A stretch of DNA of 64,000 nucleotides from Novosphingobium panipatense (GCF_002149965.1 NZ_MSQB01000025.1:1-64000); one strand, 5' to 3'. Shown: positions 52,112 to 60,587, counted from the first letter of the stretch. Notes: a model not told the origin generated them from the sequence alone. A program made the numbers and translations.

Positions 52112-52480
52112 TTACGCCTGGGCGTCGTTGACACGGCGCTCGGCGATGCGAGCGCGCTTGCCGGTACGACCACGCAGGTAGTACAGCTTCGCACGACGCA
52201 CGACGCCGCGACGGACAACGGTGATCGAATCGATGTTCGGCGAGTAGAGCGGGAATACGCGCTCCACGCCTTCACCGAAGCTCATCTTGCGGACGGTGAA
52301 GTTCGAACCCATGCCACGGTTCGAGCGCGCGATGCACACGCCCTCGTAAGCCTGGACGCGGGTGCGGGTGCCTTCAACCACCTTCACGCCGACGCGGACG
52401 GTGTCGCCCGGACGGAAGGTCGGGATATCCTTGGCGGCCTTGGCAATTTCCTCGGCCTCGATCTGCTGAATCAGGTTCAT
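52112..52480 (-). CDS. rplS: 50S ribosomal protein L19
   Basis: 122 residues: FRPGDTVRVGVKVVEG, RVQAYEGVCIARSN, FTVRKMSFGEGVERVFPLYSP and the basic C-terminal VRRAKLYYLRGRTGKRARI. It overlaps the trmD stop by four bases (ATGA). Confidence 0.98.
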   Translation of the reverse strand: MNLIQQIEAEEIAKAAKDIPTFRPGDTVRVGVKVVEGTRTRVQAYEGVCIARSNRGMGSNFTVRKMSFGEGVERVFPLYSPNIDSITVVRRGVVRRAKLYYLRGRTGKRARIAERRVNDAQA

Positions 52481-53223
52481 GAACCTAAGTCCTCGTTTTT
52501 GCGCCGCGCACCAGAGGCAGACTGGCCCCGAACGTCACTGCGACGTTCCCAAAGGTCCGGCCTGCGTGACCGTGTATCTTCCTCCGCCTTTTGTTTCCGC
52601 CAGGCGGCGATCTTCGCATGATCCCCCGATCGCAGCACTTCAGGGATCGTGCGCCCTTCCCATTCGGTGGGCCGGGTATATTGCGGGTATTCGAGAAGAC
52701 CGTCCTCGAACGATTCCTCGGTCCCGCTGGAAGCCGCGCCCATTACGCCGGGAAGCAGCCGAATGCAAGCGTCAAGCAGCAGGATTGCCGCGGGTTCGCC
52801 GCCCGAGAGCACCGCATCGCCCACCGACATCTCTTCCACCTGACGGCCGACGAAGATGCGCTCGTCGAAACCTTCGAAGCGGCCGCACAGGATGGTGACG
52901 CCGGGGCCGTCCGCCAGTTCGCGCACGCGTGCCTGCGAGATCGGCTTGCCGCGGGGGGTCATCGCGATGATCGGCGCATCGGGATTGATCGCACGGGCGT
53001 GGTCGATTGCAGCGGCCAGAACGTCCACCTTCAGCACCATGCCCGCACCGCCGCCTGCGGGCGTATCGTCCACGGTGCGGTGCTTGTCGGAGGCGAAATC
53101 GCGCATGTGGACGGGGTTCATGGCCCACTTGCCCTCCGCCAACGCCCTGCCCGCAAGGCTGACGCCGAGCGTGCCGGGGAACATCTCCGGGTAGAGGGTG
53201 AGGACGGTGGCGTTGAAAGTCAT
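52477..53223 (-). CDS. trmD: tRNA (guanine-N1)-methyltransferase
   Basis: 248 residues, SPOUT knot enzyme making m1G37. Blocks: TLYPEMFPGTLG, DDTPAGGGAGMV, LCGRFEGFDERI, GDAVLSGGEPAAILLLDA, and RPTEWEGRTIPEVL. The C-terminal 30 residues are Arg-rich. ATG at 53223 (MTFNATVLTLYP) chosen. The usual upstream neighbour rimM lies 1.4 kb away, beyond a LysR gene. Confidence 0.97.
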   Translation of the reverse strand: MTFNATVLTLYPEMFPGTLGVSLAGRALAEGKWAMNPVHMRDFASDKHRTVDDTPAGGGAGMVLKVDVLAAAIDHARAINPDAPIIAMTPRGKPISQARVRELADGPGVTILCGRFEGFDERIFVGRQVEEMSVGDAVLSGGEPAAILLLDACIRLLPGVMGAASSGTEESFEDGLLEYPQYTRPTEWEGRTIPEVLRSGDHAKIAAWRKQKAEEDTRSRRPDLWERRSDVRGQSASGARRKNEDLGS

Positions 53224-53283
53224 GCCCCCGCGCAAAGCCCAAATTGGGGCCGGCGGCAAGGGGAAAGCACCGAATTTCGCCGT

Positions 53284-54198
53284 TCAGAGCGGTTCCCAGA
53301 CTTCCGCCGGCAGGAAAGCCCGGTCGATCGCGATCTCTTCGCGCAGCCATTCACGCAGACGCTCGATCTTGCGGACGCCCGCGCGGCTTTCCGAATGAAC
53401 CAGCCATTGCGCCGGGCCCGGATAATAGAGCGTCCCGAAAGGTTGCACGAGGCGCCCTGCGTCCAGTTCCGCACGCCAGAACAGCGGAGACATCAGCGCA
53501 ATGCCGAAACCTTCGCGCATCGCCGTCGCTTCCTGAAGCTGGTTGTCGAAGACGATCCCGGTACGCGGCGGCGGCGGTGTGCCGATGCCGTTAACGGCGA
53601 ACCAGCCTGCCCACCAACGGTCGTTCGGTGCGAATCGCTCTACGGATAACAAGTCTTCCGGTTTTTCGATGGCGTTCCTTTCGAGAAAAACCGGCGCGCA
53701 GATCGGGGAGAAATGCTGACGAAACAGAAAATCGGCGCGCAGCCCGTCCCACTTGCCGTAGCCCACGCGGATTGCCGCATCGTAAGGCGAGGTCGCCAGA
53801 TCGACGACTTCGTTGCTGAGCGACATGCGCACCGCCAGATCGGGATGGCGCAACTGGAAACGGCCGATCCGCTCGCTCAACCAGCTCGCCCCGATCGAAA
53901 CCGAGGCATTGAGCGACAGCACGTCTTCATCCTCGCTCCACACTGCGGCGAAGGCGTCGGTCATCGATGCGAAGGCCCCGGTGAGTGCCGGTAACAGGCG
54001 CCGCCCGACATCGGAGAGGCGCACCCTGCCCTTTTCACGCACGAACAGCGGCTTGCCGACGCGATCCTCCAACTGCCGGATCTGGTAGGAAACCGCCGCC
54101 TGCGTCATTGCCAGCTCTTCCGCCGCGCGCGAGAAATTCTCATGCCGCCCCGCCGCTTCGAAAGCGCGGATGGCAGTCAGGGGAGGAAGCCGATCCAT
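53284..54198 (-). CDS. LysR-type regulator, GcvA-like
   Basis: 304 residues: N-terminal HTH (LPPLTAIRAFEAAGRHENFSR, AAVSYQIRQLEDRVG) of the GcvA/AmpR-like group and a full effector-binding domain. Target genes unknown; the divergent neighbour is a small membrane-protein gene at 54300. It interrupts the normally contiguous rimM-trmD pair and has normal chromosomal codon use. Confidence 0.88.
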   Translation of the reverse strand: MDRLPPLTAIRAFEAAGRHENFSRAAEELAMTQAAVSYQIRQLEDRVGKPLFVREKGRVRLSDVGRRLLPALTGAFASMTDAFAAVWSEDEDVLSLNASVSIGASWLSERIGRFQLRHPDLAVRMSLSNEVVDLATSPYDAAIRVGYGKWDGLRADFLFRQHFSPICAPVFLERNAIEKPEDLLSVERFAPNDRWWAGWFAVNGIGTPPPPRTGIVFDNQLQEATAMREGFGIALMSPLFWRAELDAGRLVQPFGTLYYPGPAQWLVHSESRAGVRKIERLREWLREEIAIDRAFLPAEVWEPL

Positions 54199-54299
54199 CG
54201 CGGGATGATAAGGCAGCCTTATAGGTCATGCCAGAGGCTTTGTTGGCCTGGCGAAGGTCGATCCGGCAAGTTCCAACCATTGGATGGAGGAACCGGACA

Positions 54300-54617
54300 A
54301 TGCAGGATCAACACTTCATGCAGCAGTGGAATGCCGGGCACGACCGGTTTTCCGAAGAACTCGATCACGGCCTTGCCAAGAGGGTCGGGAAGATCGCGGC
54401 CCGCCTTCGCCGCCGGGTGCCGCAGCAGCACCGGCCGGAGCGGTGCGGGCAGGAAACGCAGTTGGCCCGCAAGGCCCGCCTGACATCGCTCGGCGTCATC
54501 GGCGGCGTTCTTGCCGGGGCAAGCCTGGGCATGGTGGCGCCGCTGGTGCTCGCGATAGACTGCCCACAGACGCCCTTCGAAGCGGCCCGCTTATGCACCC
54601 GGGCCGCGCTTACCTGA
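54300..54617 (+). CDS. Small protein with C-terminal membrane span
   Basis: 105 residues. A hydrophilic, His/Arg-rich N-terminal half, then a span LGVIGGVLAGASLGMVAPLV at about residues 64-85 and a short tail with two Cys (CPQTPFEAARLC). Ribosome site GGAGGA eight bases from ATG 54300. Function unknown. Divergent from the LysR gene, so it may be its target. Confidence 0.55.
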   Translation: MQDQHFMQQWNAGHDRFSEELDHGLAKRVGKIAARLRRRVPQQHRPERCGQETQLARKARLTSLGVIGGVLAGASLGMVAPLVLAIDCPQTPFEAARLCTRAALT

Positions 54618-54618
54618 A

Positions 54619-54648
54619 ACAAAAAGGCCGCCCCGAGGGGCGGCCTTT
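54619..54648. terminator. Bidirectional rho-independent terminator
   Basis: AAAGGCCGCCCC-ga-GGGGCGGCCTTT perfect 12-base stem with A-run and T-run flanks, between the small gene (+) and rimM (-). It ends the ffh-rpsP-rimM transcript. Confidence 0.92.
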
Positions 54649-54651
54649 CGT

Positions 54652-55173
54652 TCATTCTTCCGCGAAGACGGCGGTGATGACCAGGCGTTCGTGATCCCAT
54701 TCGGGAACGGCGGCGGGGATCATCGGCACCATGAAGCGGCGCCGCTTCCCGGTCCCTTGGCCATCCTCGCCTGCCGGACGCTCGATCTCGATCACGTCAC
54801 CCGCGCCGAAGTTCTCGACCGCGACGCAGATGCCGAGTTCGTCACCCGCGTCAGAGACCGCGCGCAGCCCCAGCAGGTCGGCGTGATAATATTCGCCTTC
54901 CTCCAGTTCCGGCATCGACGCGCGAGGAACGGTGAGCGCAGTACCGCGCAGCTTCTCGGCAGCCGTGCGATCCGGCACTTCCTCGAAACGCGCGATCGCG
55001 CCGCCCTTCCCGTCATCGCGCAGCTTGGCGAGCGTCAGGGTGGAATCGTTAAAGGCGCGGTAGCGCTTGAGCGCCGCCACGCCTTCACCGAACAGCTTGA
55101 GGCGAACCTCGCCCGTCACGCCGTGCGCGCCAGTGATGGCAGCGAGCGTGACGGGGCGGTCTTGACCAGCCAT
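54652..55173 (-). CDS. rimM: Ribosome maturation factor RimM
   Basis: 173 residues: ITGAHGVTGEVRLKLF at the N-terminus, then the PRC-barrel EGEYYHADLLGLRAVSDAG, and a C-terminal VPEWDHERLVI (usual VPMIPAVV-like block just before). It binds S19 and assists 30S head assembly. It follows rpsP by 18 bases. Confidence 0.96.
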   Translation of the reverse strand: MAGQDRPVTLAAITGAHGVTGEVRLKLFGEGVAALKRYRAFNDSTLTLAKLRDDGKGGAIARFEEVPDRTAAEKLRGTALTVPRASMPELEEGEYYHADLLGLRAVSDAGDELGICVAVENFGAGDVIEIERPAGEDGQGTGKRRRFMVPMIPAAVPEWDHERLVITAVFAEE

Positions 55174-55191
55174 CTGGATCCGACCTGAAGC

Positions 55192-55620
55192 TTAGGCTTC
55201 GGTCGATTCCTCAGCAGCTGCTTCAGCAGGCGCTTCTTCAGCGGCCGGAGCGGCAGCAGCAGCGGCGGCAGCTTCTTCAGCTTCACGCAGCTTCTCGGCC
55301 TTTTCCTCGGCGCGGTCCTTGGCCTTCTGGCCCGGCTCGCCCTTCTTGGCGTTCACGGTAGCAGCGCGTTCCTTGATGCCGGCCTTGTCGAGCAGGCGGG
55401 CAACGCGGTCGGTCGGCTGAGCGCCAACGCCGAGCCAGTAACGCACGCGGTCTTCGACCAGACGGACGCGGTTTTCATCGTCCTTGGCGAGGATCGGGTT
55501 ATAGGTGCCGACCTGCTCAAGATACTTGCCGTCGCGCGGAGCGCGCGAGTTGGAGACGACGATCTTGTAGTAAGGACGCTTCTTCGCGCCACCGCGCGAC
55601 AGACGGATCGAAACGGACAT
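55192..55620 (-). CDS. rpsP: 30S ribosomal protein S16
   Basis: 142 residues. Core (1-80) matches S16: SVSIRLSRGGAKKRPYYKIV, DGKYLEQVGTYNP, RVRYWLGVGAQPTD. About 60 extra residues at the C-terminus are Ala/Glu-rich and low complexity, a long version of the alphaproteobacterial tail. Between ffh and rimM. Confidence 0.97.
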   Translation of the reverse strand: MSVSIRLSRGGAKKRPYYKIVVSNSRAPRDGKYLEQVGTYNPILAKDDENRVRLVEDRVRYWLGVGAQPTDRVARLLDKAGIKERAATVNAKKGEPGQKAKDRAEEKAEKLREAEEAAAAAAAAPAAEEAPAEAAAEESTEA

Positions 55621-55650
55621 TGCTCTACCTTTCCTTCAAATCTTCAAAAA

Positions 55651-57105
55651 TTACTTCTTAAGAAACTTGCCGAGATCGGGGCCACCGAGGCCCGGCATAC
55701 CGCCGCCTCCAAGACCGCCGCCGCCCAGGCCCCCACCAAGGCCGGGCATGGCGGCATCGAGGCCGCCCTTTCCGAACATCGCGGCCAGCCCCTTGAGGCC
55801 GCCCATCTTCTTGATCTGCTTCATGGCCTTGGACATCTCCTGGTGCATTTTCAGCAGCTTGTTGACGTCCTGGACATTGGTGCCCGAACCGTTGGCGACG
55901 CGGATCTTGCGCTTGGCGTTGAGCAGCGCGGGGTTGATGCGCTCCTTCGGAGTCATCGAACCGATGATAGCATCCATGCGCAGCAGCACGCGGTCGTCCA
56001 TGCCGGAGGCCTGCATCGCCGCCTTGGCCTTCTTCATGCCCGGCATCATGCCGGCCAGAGCGCCAAGGCCGCCCATCTTCTGCATCTGGCTGAGCTGCAT
56101 GCGCAGGTCGTTCATGTCGAACTTGCCCTGCTCCATGCGCTTGGCCAGCGCTTCGGCTTCCTCGACCTTGACCGCTTCGGCCGCCTTTTCGACGATCGAG
56201 ACGATATCACCCATGCCGAGGATGCGGTTGGCGACGCGGCTCGGGTGGAAGACCTCAAGGGCCTCCATCTTTTCGCCGGTGCCCGCAAACTTGATCGGCT
56301 TGCCGGTAACGGCCCGCATCGACAGCGCCGCACCGCCGCGCGCGTCACCGTCCATACGGGTGAGCACGACGCCGGTCAGATCGACTTCGCCGGCGAACGA
56401 CTGCGCGACGTTGACCGCGTCCTGACCTGTCAGCGAGTCGACCACGAGCAGCGTTTCACGGGGGTTCGAGATGGCGGCAACCGCCTTCATCTCGTCCATG
56501 AGCTGGGTATCGACGTGGAGACGGCCCGCGGTGTCGAGCAGCAGCACGTCCACGGCCTGAAGGCGGGCGGACTGCATCGCGCGGGTGGCGATCTCGGTCG
56601 GCTGCTGGCCGGCGATGATCGGCAAGGTGGCGACGCCGACCTGCTCACCCAGAACGCGAAGCTGTTCCTGCGCCGCCGGACGGTTGACGTCCAGCGAGGC
56701 CATAAGGACCTTCTTGCCCTGCTTCTCGCGCAGGAGGCGGGCGATCTTGGCGGTGCTGGTGGTCTTGCCCGAGCCCTGAAGGCCGACCATCATGATGACG
56801 ACCGGAGGCGCGGCGTTGAGATCGAGTTCGGCGGTCTCTTCGCCGCCCAGCATCTCGATCAGCGCGTCGTTGACGATCTTGACGACCTGCTGGCCGGGCG
56901 TGACCGACTTCAGGACCGACTGTCCGACAGCCTTTTCGGTAACCTGATCGACGAAGCGGCGCACGACGGGGAGCGCGACATCGGCTTCGAGCAGCGCGAT
57001 GCGCACTTCGCGCATGGCATCGCGAACGTCCTGCTCCTTGAGCGCGCCGCGGCCACGCAGCTTGTCGAAAACGCCGCCAAGACGATCCGAAAGGCTGTCG
57101 AACAT
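55651..57105 (-). CDS. ffh: Signal recognition particle protein Ffh
   Basis: 484 residues: N domain, G domain with GLQGSGKTTSTAKIA, DVNRPAA, DTAGRLH and TRMDGDARGG, then the Met-rich M domain and a Gly-rich tail (GGGLGGGGLGGGG). It partners FtsY (21121-22062). ATG at 57105 (MFDSLSDRLGGVFDKL) is the family start. Two terminator-like hairpins lie in the 5' leader. Confidence 0.98.
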   Translation of the reverse strand: MFDSLSDRLGGVFDKLRGRGALKEQDVRDAMREVRIALLEADVALPVVRRFVDQVTEKAVGQSVLKSVTPGQQVVKIVNDALIEMLGGEETAELDLNAAPPVVIMMVGLQGSGKTTSTAKIARLLREKQGKKVLMASLDVNRPAAQEQLRVLGEQVGVATLPIIAGQQPTEIATRAMQSARLQAVDVLLLDTAGRLHVDTQLMDEMKAVAAISNPRETLLVVDSLTGQDAVNVAQSFAGEVDLTGVVLTRMDGDARGGAALSMRAVTGKPIKFAGTGEKMEALEVFHPSRVANRILGMGDIVSIVEKAAEAVKVEEAEALAKRMEQGKFDMNDLRMQLSQMQKMGGLGALAGMMPGMKKAKAAMQASGMDDRVLLRMDAIIGSMTPKERINPALLNAKRKIRVANGSGTNVQDVNKLLKMHQEMSKAMKQIKKMGGLKGLAAMFGKGGLDAAMPGLGGGLGGGGLGGGGMPGLGGPDLGKFLKK

Positions 57106-57153
57106 GCCTAACTCCACTTTCGGCGGGCCACAGGACCAGCCAGAACGCCAAAA

Positions 57154-57185
57154 ACGCCGGTGGGCGAAACCTCGCTGACCGGCGT
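57154..57185 (-). terminator. Hairpin 1 of a tandem pair between tRNA-Ala and ffh
   Basis: Minus-strand ACGCCGGT...ACCGGCGT stem with an inner GCGA/TCGC stem, followed by TTTTT. It is 49 bases ahead of the ffh start and downstream of tRNA-Ala on the same strand. Confidence 0.7.
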
Positions 57186-57206
57186 GACAGAAACCTTATG
57201 CGAAAA

Positions 57207-57238
57207 ACGCCGGCGGACGAAACCTCGTCGGCCAGCGT
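57207..57238 (-). terminator. Hairpin 2 of a tandem pair between tRNA-Ala and ffh
   Basis: Same 32-base design as its partner 53 bases away, with ACGA/TCGT replacing GCGA/TCGC in the inner stem (compensatory change) and one C-A mismatch in the outer stem; followed by TTTTT on the minus strand. Probably terminates tRNA-Ala read-through. Confidence 0.7.
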
Positions 57239-57310
57239 ATCGCGTTTCCGCGAAACTGATATGTCGAAATAACCGAACGAAGAAAACTTTGAAAGGCTAT
57301 TTCTGTGAAA

Positions 57311-57386
57311 TGGTGGAGCCTAGCGGGATCGAACCGCTGACCTCCTGCATGCCATGCAGGCGCTCTCCCAGCTGAGCTAAGGCCCC
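57311..57386 (-). tRNA. tRNA-Ala (GGC)
   Basis: 76 nt. Acceptor GGGGCCT/AGGCTCC, the alanine G3-U70 type pair region present, D arm AGCTCAGCTGGGAGAGC, anticodon loop ATGGCAT (GGC) on CCTGC/GCAGG, T arm AGCGGTTCGATCCCGCT. CCA encoded at 57311-57313. Confidence 0.95.
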
Positions 57387-57577
57387 ATTCACTTCATCGG
57401 ATCGACCTGGGAGGTTCGATCCGCTTCCCGCGCTTCGGCTAACGCCCCCGGTTGGGAGGCCGCCCTCTAGATGGGGTTCTCCGGACTGGCAAGAGGAAAT
57501 TTTCACGAGCCTGTCATTTTTCGAATGGAGGCCGGAAACGCGCGCTCCCGCCTTTCCATCGCCTTTCCCCATGCACC

Positions 57578-57657
57578 CCCGCTCATCCTGAGCCTGTCGA
57601 AGGATGGAGGCCTCCCGCCACGCCGCAGGGGGCTTCGACAAGCTCAGCCTGAGCGGG
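57578..57657. repeat. Imperfect inverted repeat of the TGTCGAAG/CTTCGACA type
   Basis: Arms 57578-57602 and 57633-57657 are 25 bases with about four mismatches. The core CTTCGACAAGCTCAG is a dispersed intergenic repeat well known from many high-GC proteobacterial genomes. It sits in the 354-base gap between tRNA-Ala and the TIGR02300 gene, where I see no gene. Confidence 0.75.
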
Positions 57658-57681
57658 TTGAAAGCAATTATCCCAGAAGCG

Positions 57682-57718
57682 AGAAAGGGCGCGGCTGCCG
57701 AAGCGCCGCGCCCTTTCC
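57682..57718 (-). terminator. Terminator hairpin after the TIGR02300-family gene
   Basis: GAAAGGGCGCGGC and GCCGCGCCCTTTC form a 13-base perfect stem 23 bases after the stop; a short T-run is contained in the stem end. Confidence 0.7.
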
Positions 57719-57740
57719 TGAATTCGATATCGGCCGAGCC

Positions 57741-58061
57741 TTACTCGTCGCGGTCGCCGTCGTCGTCGCCGCCGCCGATACCGAGATCGTCGTCACCGCC
57801 GAGGTCGACGTCGTTGTCCGGCGAATCACCGTCGTCGTCGATGTCCAGATCGTCTTCGGCGAGATCCGAATCCTCGGTCTCGACGGCTTCCTTCTTCTGG
57901 ATTTCCTCATAGGGAATCGGCTGCTTGGACTTCAGCACCGGCTCCGGGTGCCACGAATGGCCGCACTCGATGCAGGTGACCGGGTCATCCTTGCCCAGGT
58001 CGTAGAAGCGGGTGCCGCATTTCGGGCAGCCGTGCTTGGCGCCCCACTCAGGCTTTGCCAT
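57741..58061 (-). CDS. TIGR02300 family zinc-ribbon protein
   Basis: 106 residues. N-terminal zinc ribbon with two C-x2-C pairs (GCPKCG, CIECG) and the family FYDLGKDDP block; the C-terminal half is almost entirely Asp/Glu/Gly. Function unknown; the family is restricted mainly to alphaproteobacteria and typically precedes aroA, as here (divergent, 179-base gap). Confidence 0.93.
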   Translation of the reverse strand: MAKPEWGAKHGCPKCGTRFYDLGKDDPVTCIECGHSWHPEPVLKSKQPIPYEEIQKKEAVETEDSDLAEDDLDIDDDGDSPDNDVDLGGDDDLGIGGGDDDGDRDE

Positions 58062-58240
58062 GAAATGTCCTCATACTGCGCGCCCGAACGGTACGGGCGT
58101 GAATTCCGTGTCTTGATGGGAGGGCCGGCGCGCAAAATCAAGCGTCCCGGCTGCATCAGGGCGCGCGCCTTGCCATAGGCCGCCCCCGCTGTCAAAAGCC
58201 CGGCGATTTTGCGCCCCTCCAGTCTGAGAGAAGCACGCCC

Positions 58241-59587
58241 GTGAGCCACGACACCACCGCCCCCATGCGCCCCCGCCGTTTCCTGCCCGCAGGTCCGCTG
58301 AAGGGCAGGATTCGCGTGCCGGGCGACAAGTCGATCAGCCATCGCTCGATCATGCTGGGGGCGCTGGCCGTGGGCGAAACCCGCGTGACCGGCCTGCTGG
58401 AAGGTGAGGACGTGCTCGCCACCGCCGCCGCCATGCGGGCCATGGGCGCAAGCGTGGAGCGCGTCGGTGACGGGGAATGGCGCGTAAACGGCGTGGGCGT
58501 CGGCGCCCTGCTCCAGCCCGAAGGCCCGGTGGACATGGGCAATTCCGGCACCTCGACCCGCCTCCTGATGGGCCTTGTCGCCAGCCATCCGATCAATGTC
58601 AGTTTCACGGGCGACGCCTCGCTTTCCAAGCGCCCGATGGGCCGCGTGATCGATCCCCTCTCGGAAATGGGCGCCAGCTTCGAAGCAAGCGAAGGCGGCC
58701 GCCTTCCCCTGATCGTGCGCGGCGCTTCGCCGGCCGTGCCGATCACCTATCGCCTGCCGGTCGCCTCCGCACAGGTAAAGAGCGCGATCCTGCTCGCCGG
58801 CCTCAACACGCCGGGCGAGACTACCGTGATCGAGCCGGTGCCGACCCGCGACCATTCCGAACGCATGCTCAAGGGCTTCGGCGCAGATCTCACCGTCACT
58901 GTTGAAGCCGACGGCACCCGCGTCATCACCATCAAGGGCGAAGCGGAACTGAAGCCCCAGGTCATCGACGTACCGGGCGACCCCTCCTCGGCAGCCTTCT
59001 TCATCGTTGCCGCACTGGTGACGCCGGGCAGCGAAGTCGTGATCGAGAACGTCGGCCTCAACCCCACCCGCGCCGGCCTTGTCGAAGTGCTGCGCCAGAT
59101 GGGCGGCCAGATCGAGTTCCTGAACGAACGCGAGGTCGGCGGCGAGCCGGTGGCCGACCTGCTGGTCAGGCACTCGGCGCTCAAGGGCATCGAAGTCGAT
59201 CCCGCCATCGCCCCTGCCATGATCGACGAATTTCCCGTCCTCTTCGTCGCGGCCTCACTGGCCGAGGGCGTCACCGTCAGCAGCGGGCTCGACGAGCTGC
59301 GCGTGAAGGAATCGGACCGCCTCGCCGCCATGGCCGCCGCCCTGACGCTCGCCGGCGCGCAGATCGAGGAGCGCGAGGACGGCCTTGTCATTACCGGCAC
59401 CGGCGGCACCCCGCTGCCCGGCACGGCCACCGATGCGCAAGTGACCACCCACCTCGACCACCGCATCGCCATGTCGATGGCGGTAGCCGGTCTCGTCAGC
59501 AGCGGCGGCGTGGAAGTGGACGATACCCGCCCGATCGCCACCAGCTTCCCCAATTTCGAGGACCTGCTGGCCAGCCTCGCCGGATAA
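58241..59587 (+). CDS. aroA: 3-phosphoshikimate 1-carboxyvinyltransferase (EPSP synthase), class II
   Basis: 448 residues from GTG 58241 (ATG 58265 also possible). Shikimate pathway enzyme. Class II motifs are all visible: GDKSIS, SAQVK, RDHSE and NPTR, with RPMGRV. At the position that is Ala100 in the glyphosate-tolerant CP4 enzyme this protein has Gly (GNSGTSTR, Gly103), while the neighbouring residue equivalent to E. coli Pro101 is Leu. So it is class II by architecture, but the best-known tolerance determinant is absent. Confidence 0.96.
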   Translation: MSHDTTAPMRPRRFLPAGPLKGRIRVPGDKSISHRSIMLGALAVGETRVTGLLEGEDVLATAAAMRAMGASVERVGDGEWRVNGVGVGALLQPEGPVDMGNSGTSTRLLMGLVASHPINVSFTGDASLSKRPMGRVIDPLSEMGASFEASEGGRLPLIVRGASPAVPITYRLPVASAQVKSAILLAGLNTPGETTVIEPVPTRDHSERMLKGFGADLTVTVEADGTRVITIKGEAELKPQVIDVPGDPSSAAFFIVAALVTPGSEVVIENVGLNPTRAGLVEVLRQMGGQIEFLNEREVGGEPVADLLVRHSALKGIEVDPAIAPAMIDEFPVLFVAASLAEGVTVSSGLDELRVKESDRLAAMAAALTLAGAQIEEREDGLVITGTGGTPLPGTATDAQVTTHLDHRIAMSMAVAGLVSSGGVEVDDTRPIATSFPNFEDLLASLAG

Positions 59588-59598
59588 GGGCATTCTCG

Positions 59599-59630
59599 CA
59601 GTGGGCGGCTATCCTTTCAGCTGCCCACTG
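59599..59630 (+). terminator. Hairpin after aroA
   Basis: CAGTGGGC and GCCCACTG ends form a perfect stem with a further GC-rich inner part, 12 bases after the aroA stop and 14 before the next gene. No T-run, so it may be a regulatory or weak termination hairpin within the aroA-cmk unit. Confidence 0.4.
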
Positions 59631-59643
59631 ATGTGGAGTGCGC

Positions 59644-59937
59644 ATGATTCTCGACCTGCCGCAATGGCTCAGCAACGTCCTCGGCTTCACCGGCACGGCG
59701 CTCTGCATCGCCGCCTATGCCTACATCACATATGAGGACGATCCGAACCGCTACCTCCAGCACGGGATGAACTTCCTTGGCGCTGTGCTGCTGCTCATTT
59801 CGCTGATGGTGAACGTGAACCTGCCCTCGATCGCGATGGAAGGCCTCTGGGCGGTCGTCGCCGGATGGGGACTGGTGAAGGCCTTCATGGCCCGCCGCCG
59901 CCAGCCCGCCACGGCGGAACAGCCGACCTTGCACTGA
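59644..59937 (+). CDS. Small membrane protein, CBU_0592-like
   Basis: 97 residues with three spans (about 10-28, 43-58, 63-80). Pattern WLSNVLGFTGTALCIAAYAY, HGMNFLGAVLLLISL, and a Trp-rich third span is like the CBU_0592 family of unknown function. GGAG lies six bases before ATG 59644; the GTG at 59638 is less likely. It is inserted between aroA and cmk, which are adjacent in many relatives. Confidence 0.78.
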   Translation: MILDLPQWLSNVLGFTGTALCIAAYAYITYEDDPNRYLQHGMNFLGAVLLLISLMVNVNLPSIAMEGLWAVVAGWGLVKAFMARRRQPATAEQPTLH

Positions 59938-59963
59938 TCGCGCCGAGCCGCCATGACCGCGCG

Positions 59964-60587
59964 ATGATTATCGCCGTAGACGGACCCACCGCTTCGGGCA
60001 AAGGCACTATCGCCAAGGCCCTCGCCCACCATTTCGGACTGCCCCACCTCGACACCGGCCTGCTCTATCGCGCGGTCGGCCGTCAGTGCTTCCTTGACGG
60101 CGGCAATCCCGACGATCCCGTCGATGCCCTTGCCGCCTGCACCTTCCCCGAAGGCCTGCTGGAGGACGCCGAACTGCGCTCCGAAGCCAGCGGCGGCCTG
60201 GCGAGCCGCGTCTCGATCCACCCGGTCGTGCGCCAGGCCCTCTTCGAACGCCAGCGCGCCTTCGCCACCCAGTCCGGCGGCGCCGTGCTCGACGGGCGCG
60301 ACATCGGCACGGTGATCGCCCCCGAAGCCGAAGCCAAGCTGTTCGTCGATGCCTCCGTAGAGGCGCGCGCGCAGCGCCGCTTCCTCGAAATGCACGCGCA
60401 GGGCCGCGACATCTCGCTGGAGGCGATCACCGCCGACCTCGCCGCGCGGGACGAGCGCGACCGGGGCCGCAAGGACGCCCCGCTGGTGGCGGCGGGCGAC
60501 GCCGTGCTGATCGACACCTCTGAACTGAAGCGCGAGGAAGCCATCGCCGCCGCCATCGCCGCCGTGGACGCCCTGCGGGTCGCCTGA
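59964..60587 (+). CDS. cmk: Cytidylate kinase
   Basis: 207 residues: P-loop IAVDGPTASGKGTIAK, GLLYRAVG, LDGRDIGTVIAPEA and the C-terminal RDERDRGRKDAPL. It phosphorylates CMP and dCMP. ATG 59964 is the family start; a longer upstream frame overlaps the small gene and is not used. It is upstream of rpsA as in most proteobacteria. Confidence 0.96.
   Translation: MIIAVDGPTASGKGTIAKALAHHFGLPHLDTGLLYRAVGRQCFLDGGNPDDPVDALAACTFPEGLLEDAELRSEASGGLASRVSIHPVVRQALFERQRAFATQSGGAVLDGRDIGTVIAPEAEAKLFVDASVEARAQRRFLEMHAQGRDISLEAITADLAARDERDRGRKDAPLVAAGDAVLIDTSELKREEAIAAAIAAVDALRVA

Noticed and set aside
51875..52621. 248-codon plus-strand frame across rplS
   Set aside because: Mostly antisense to rplS and trmD; no family features.
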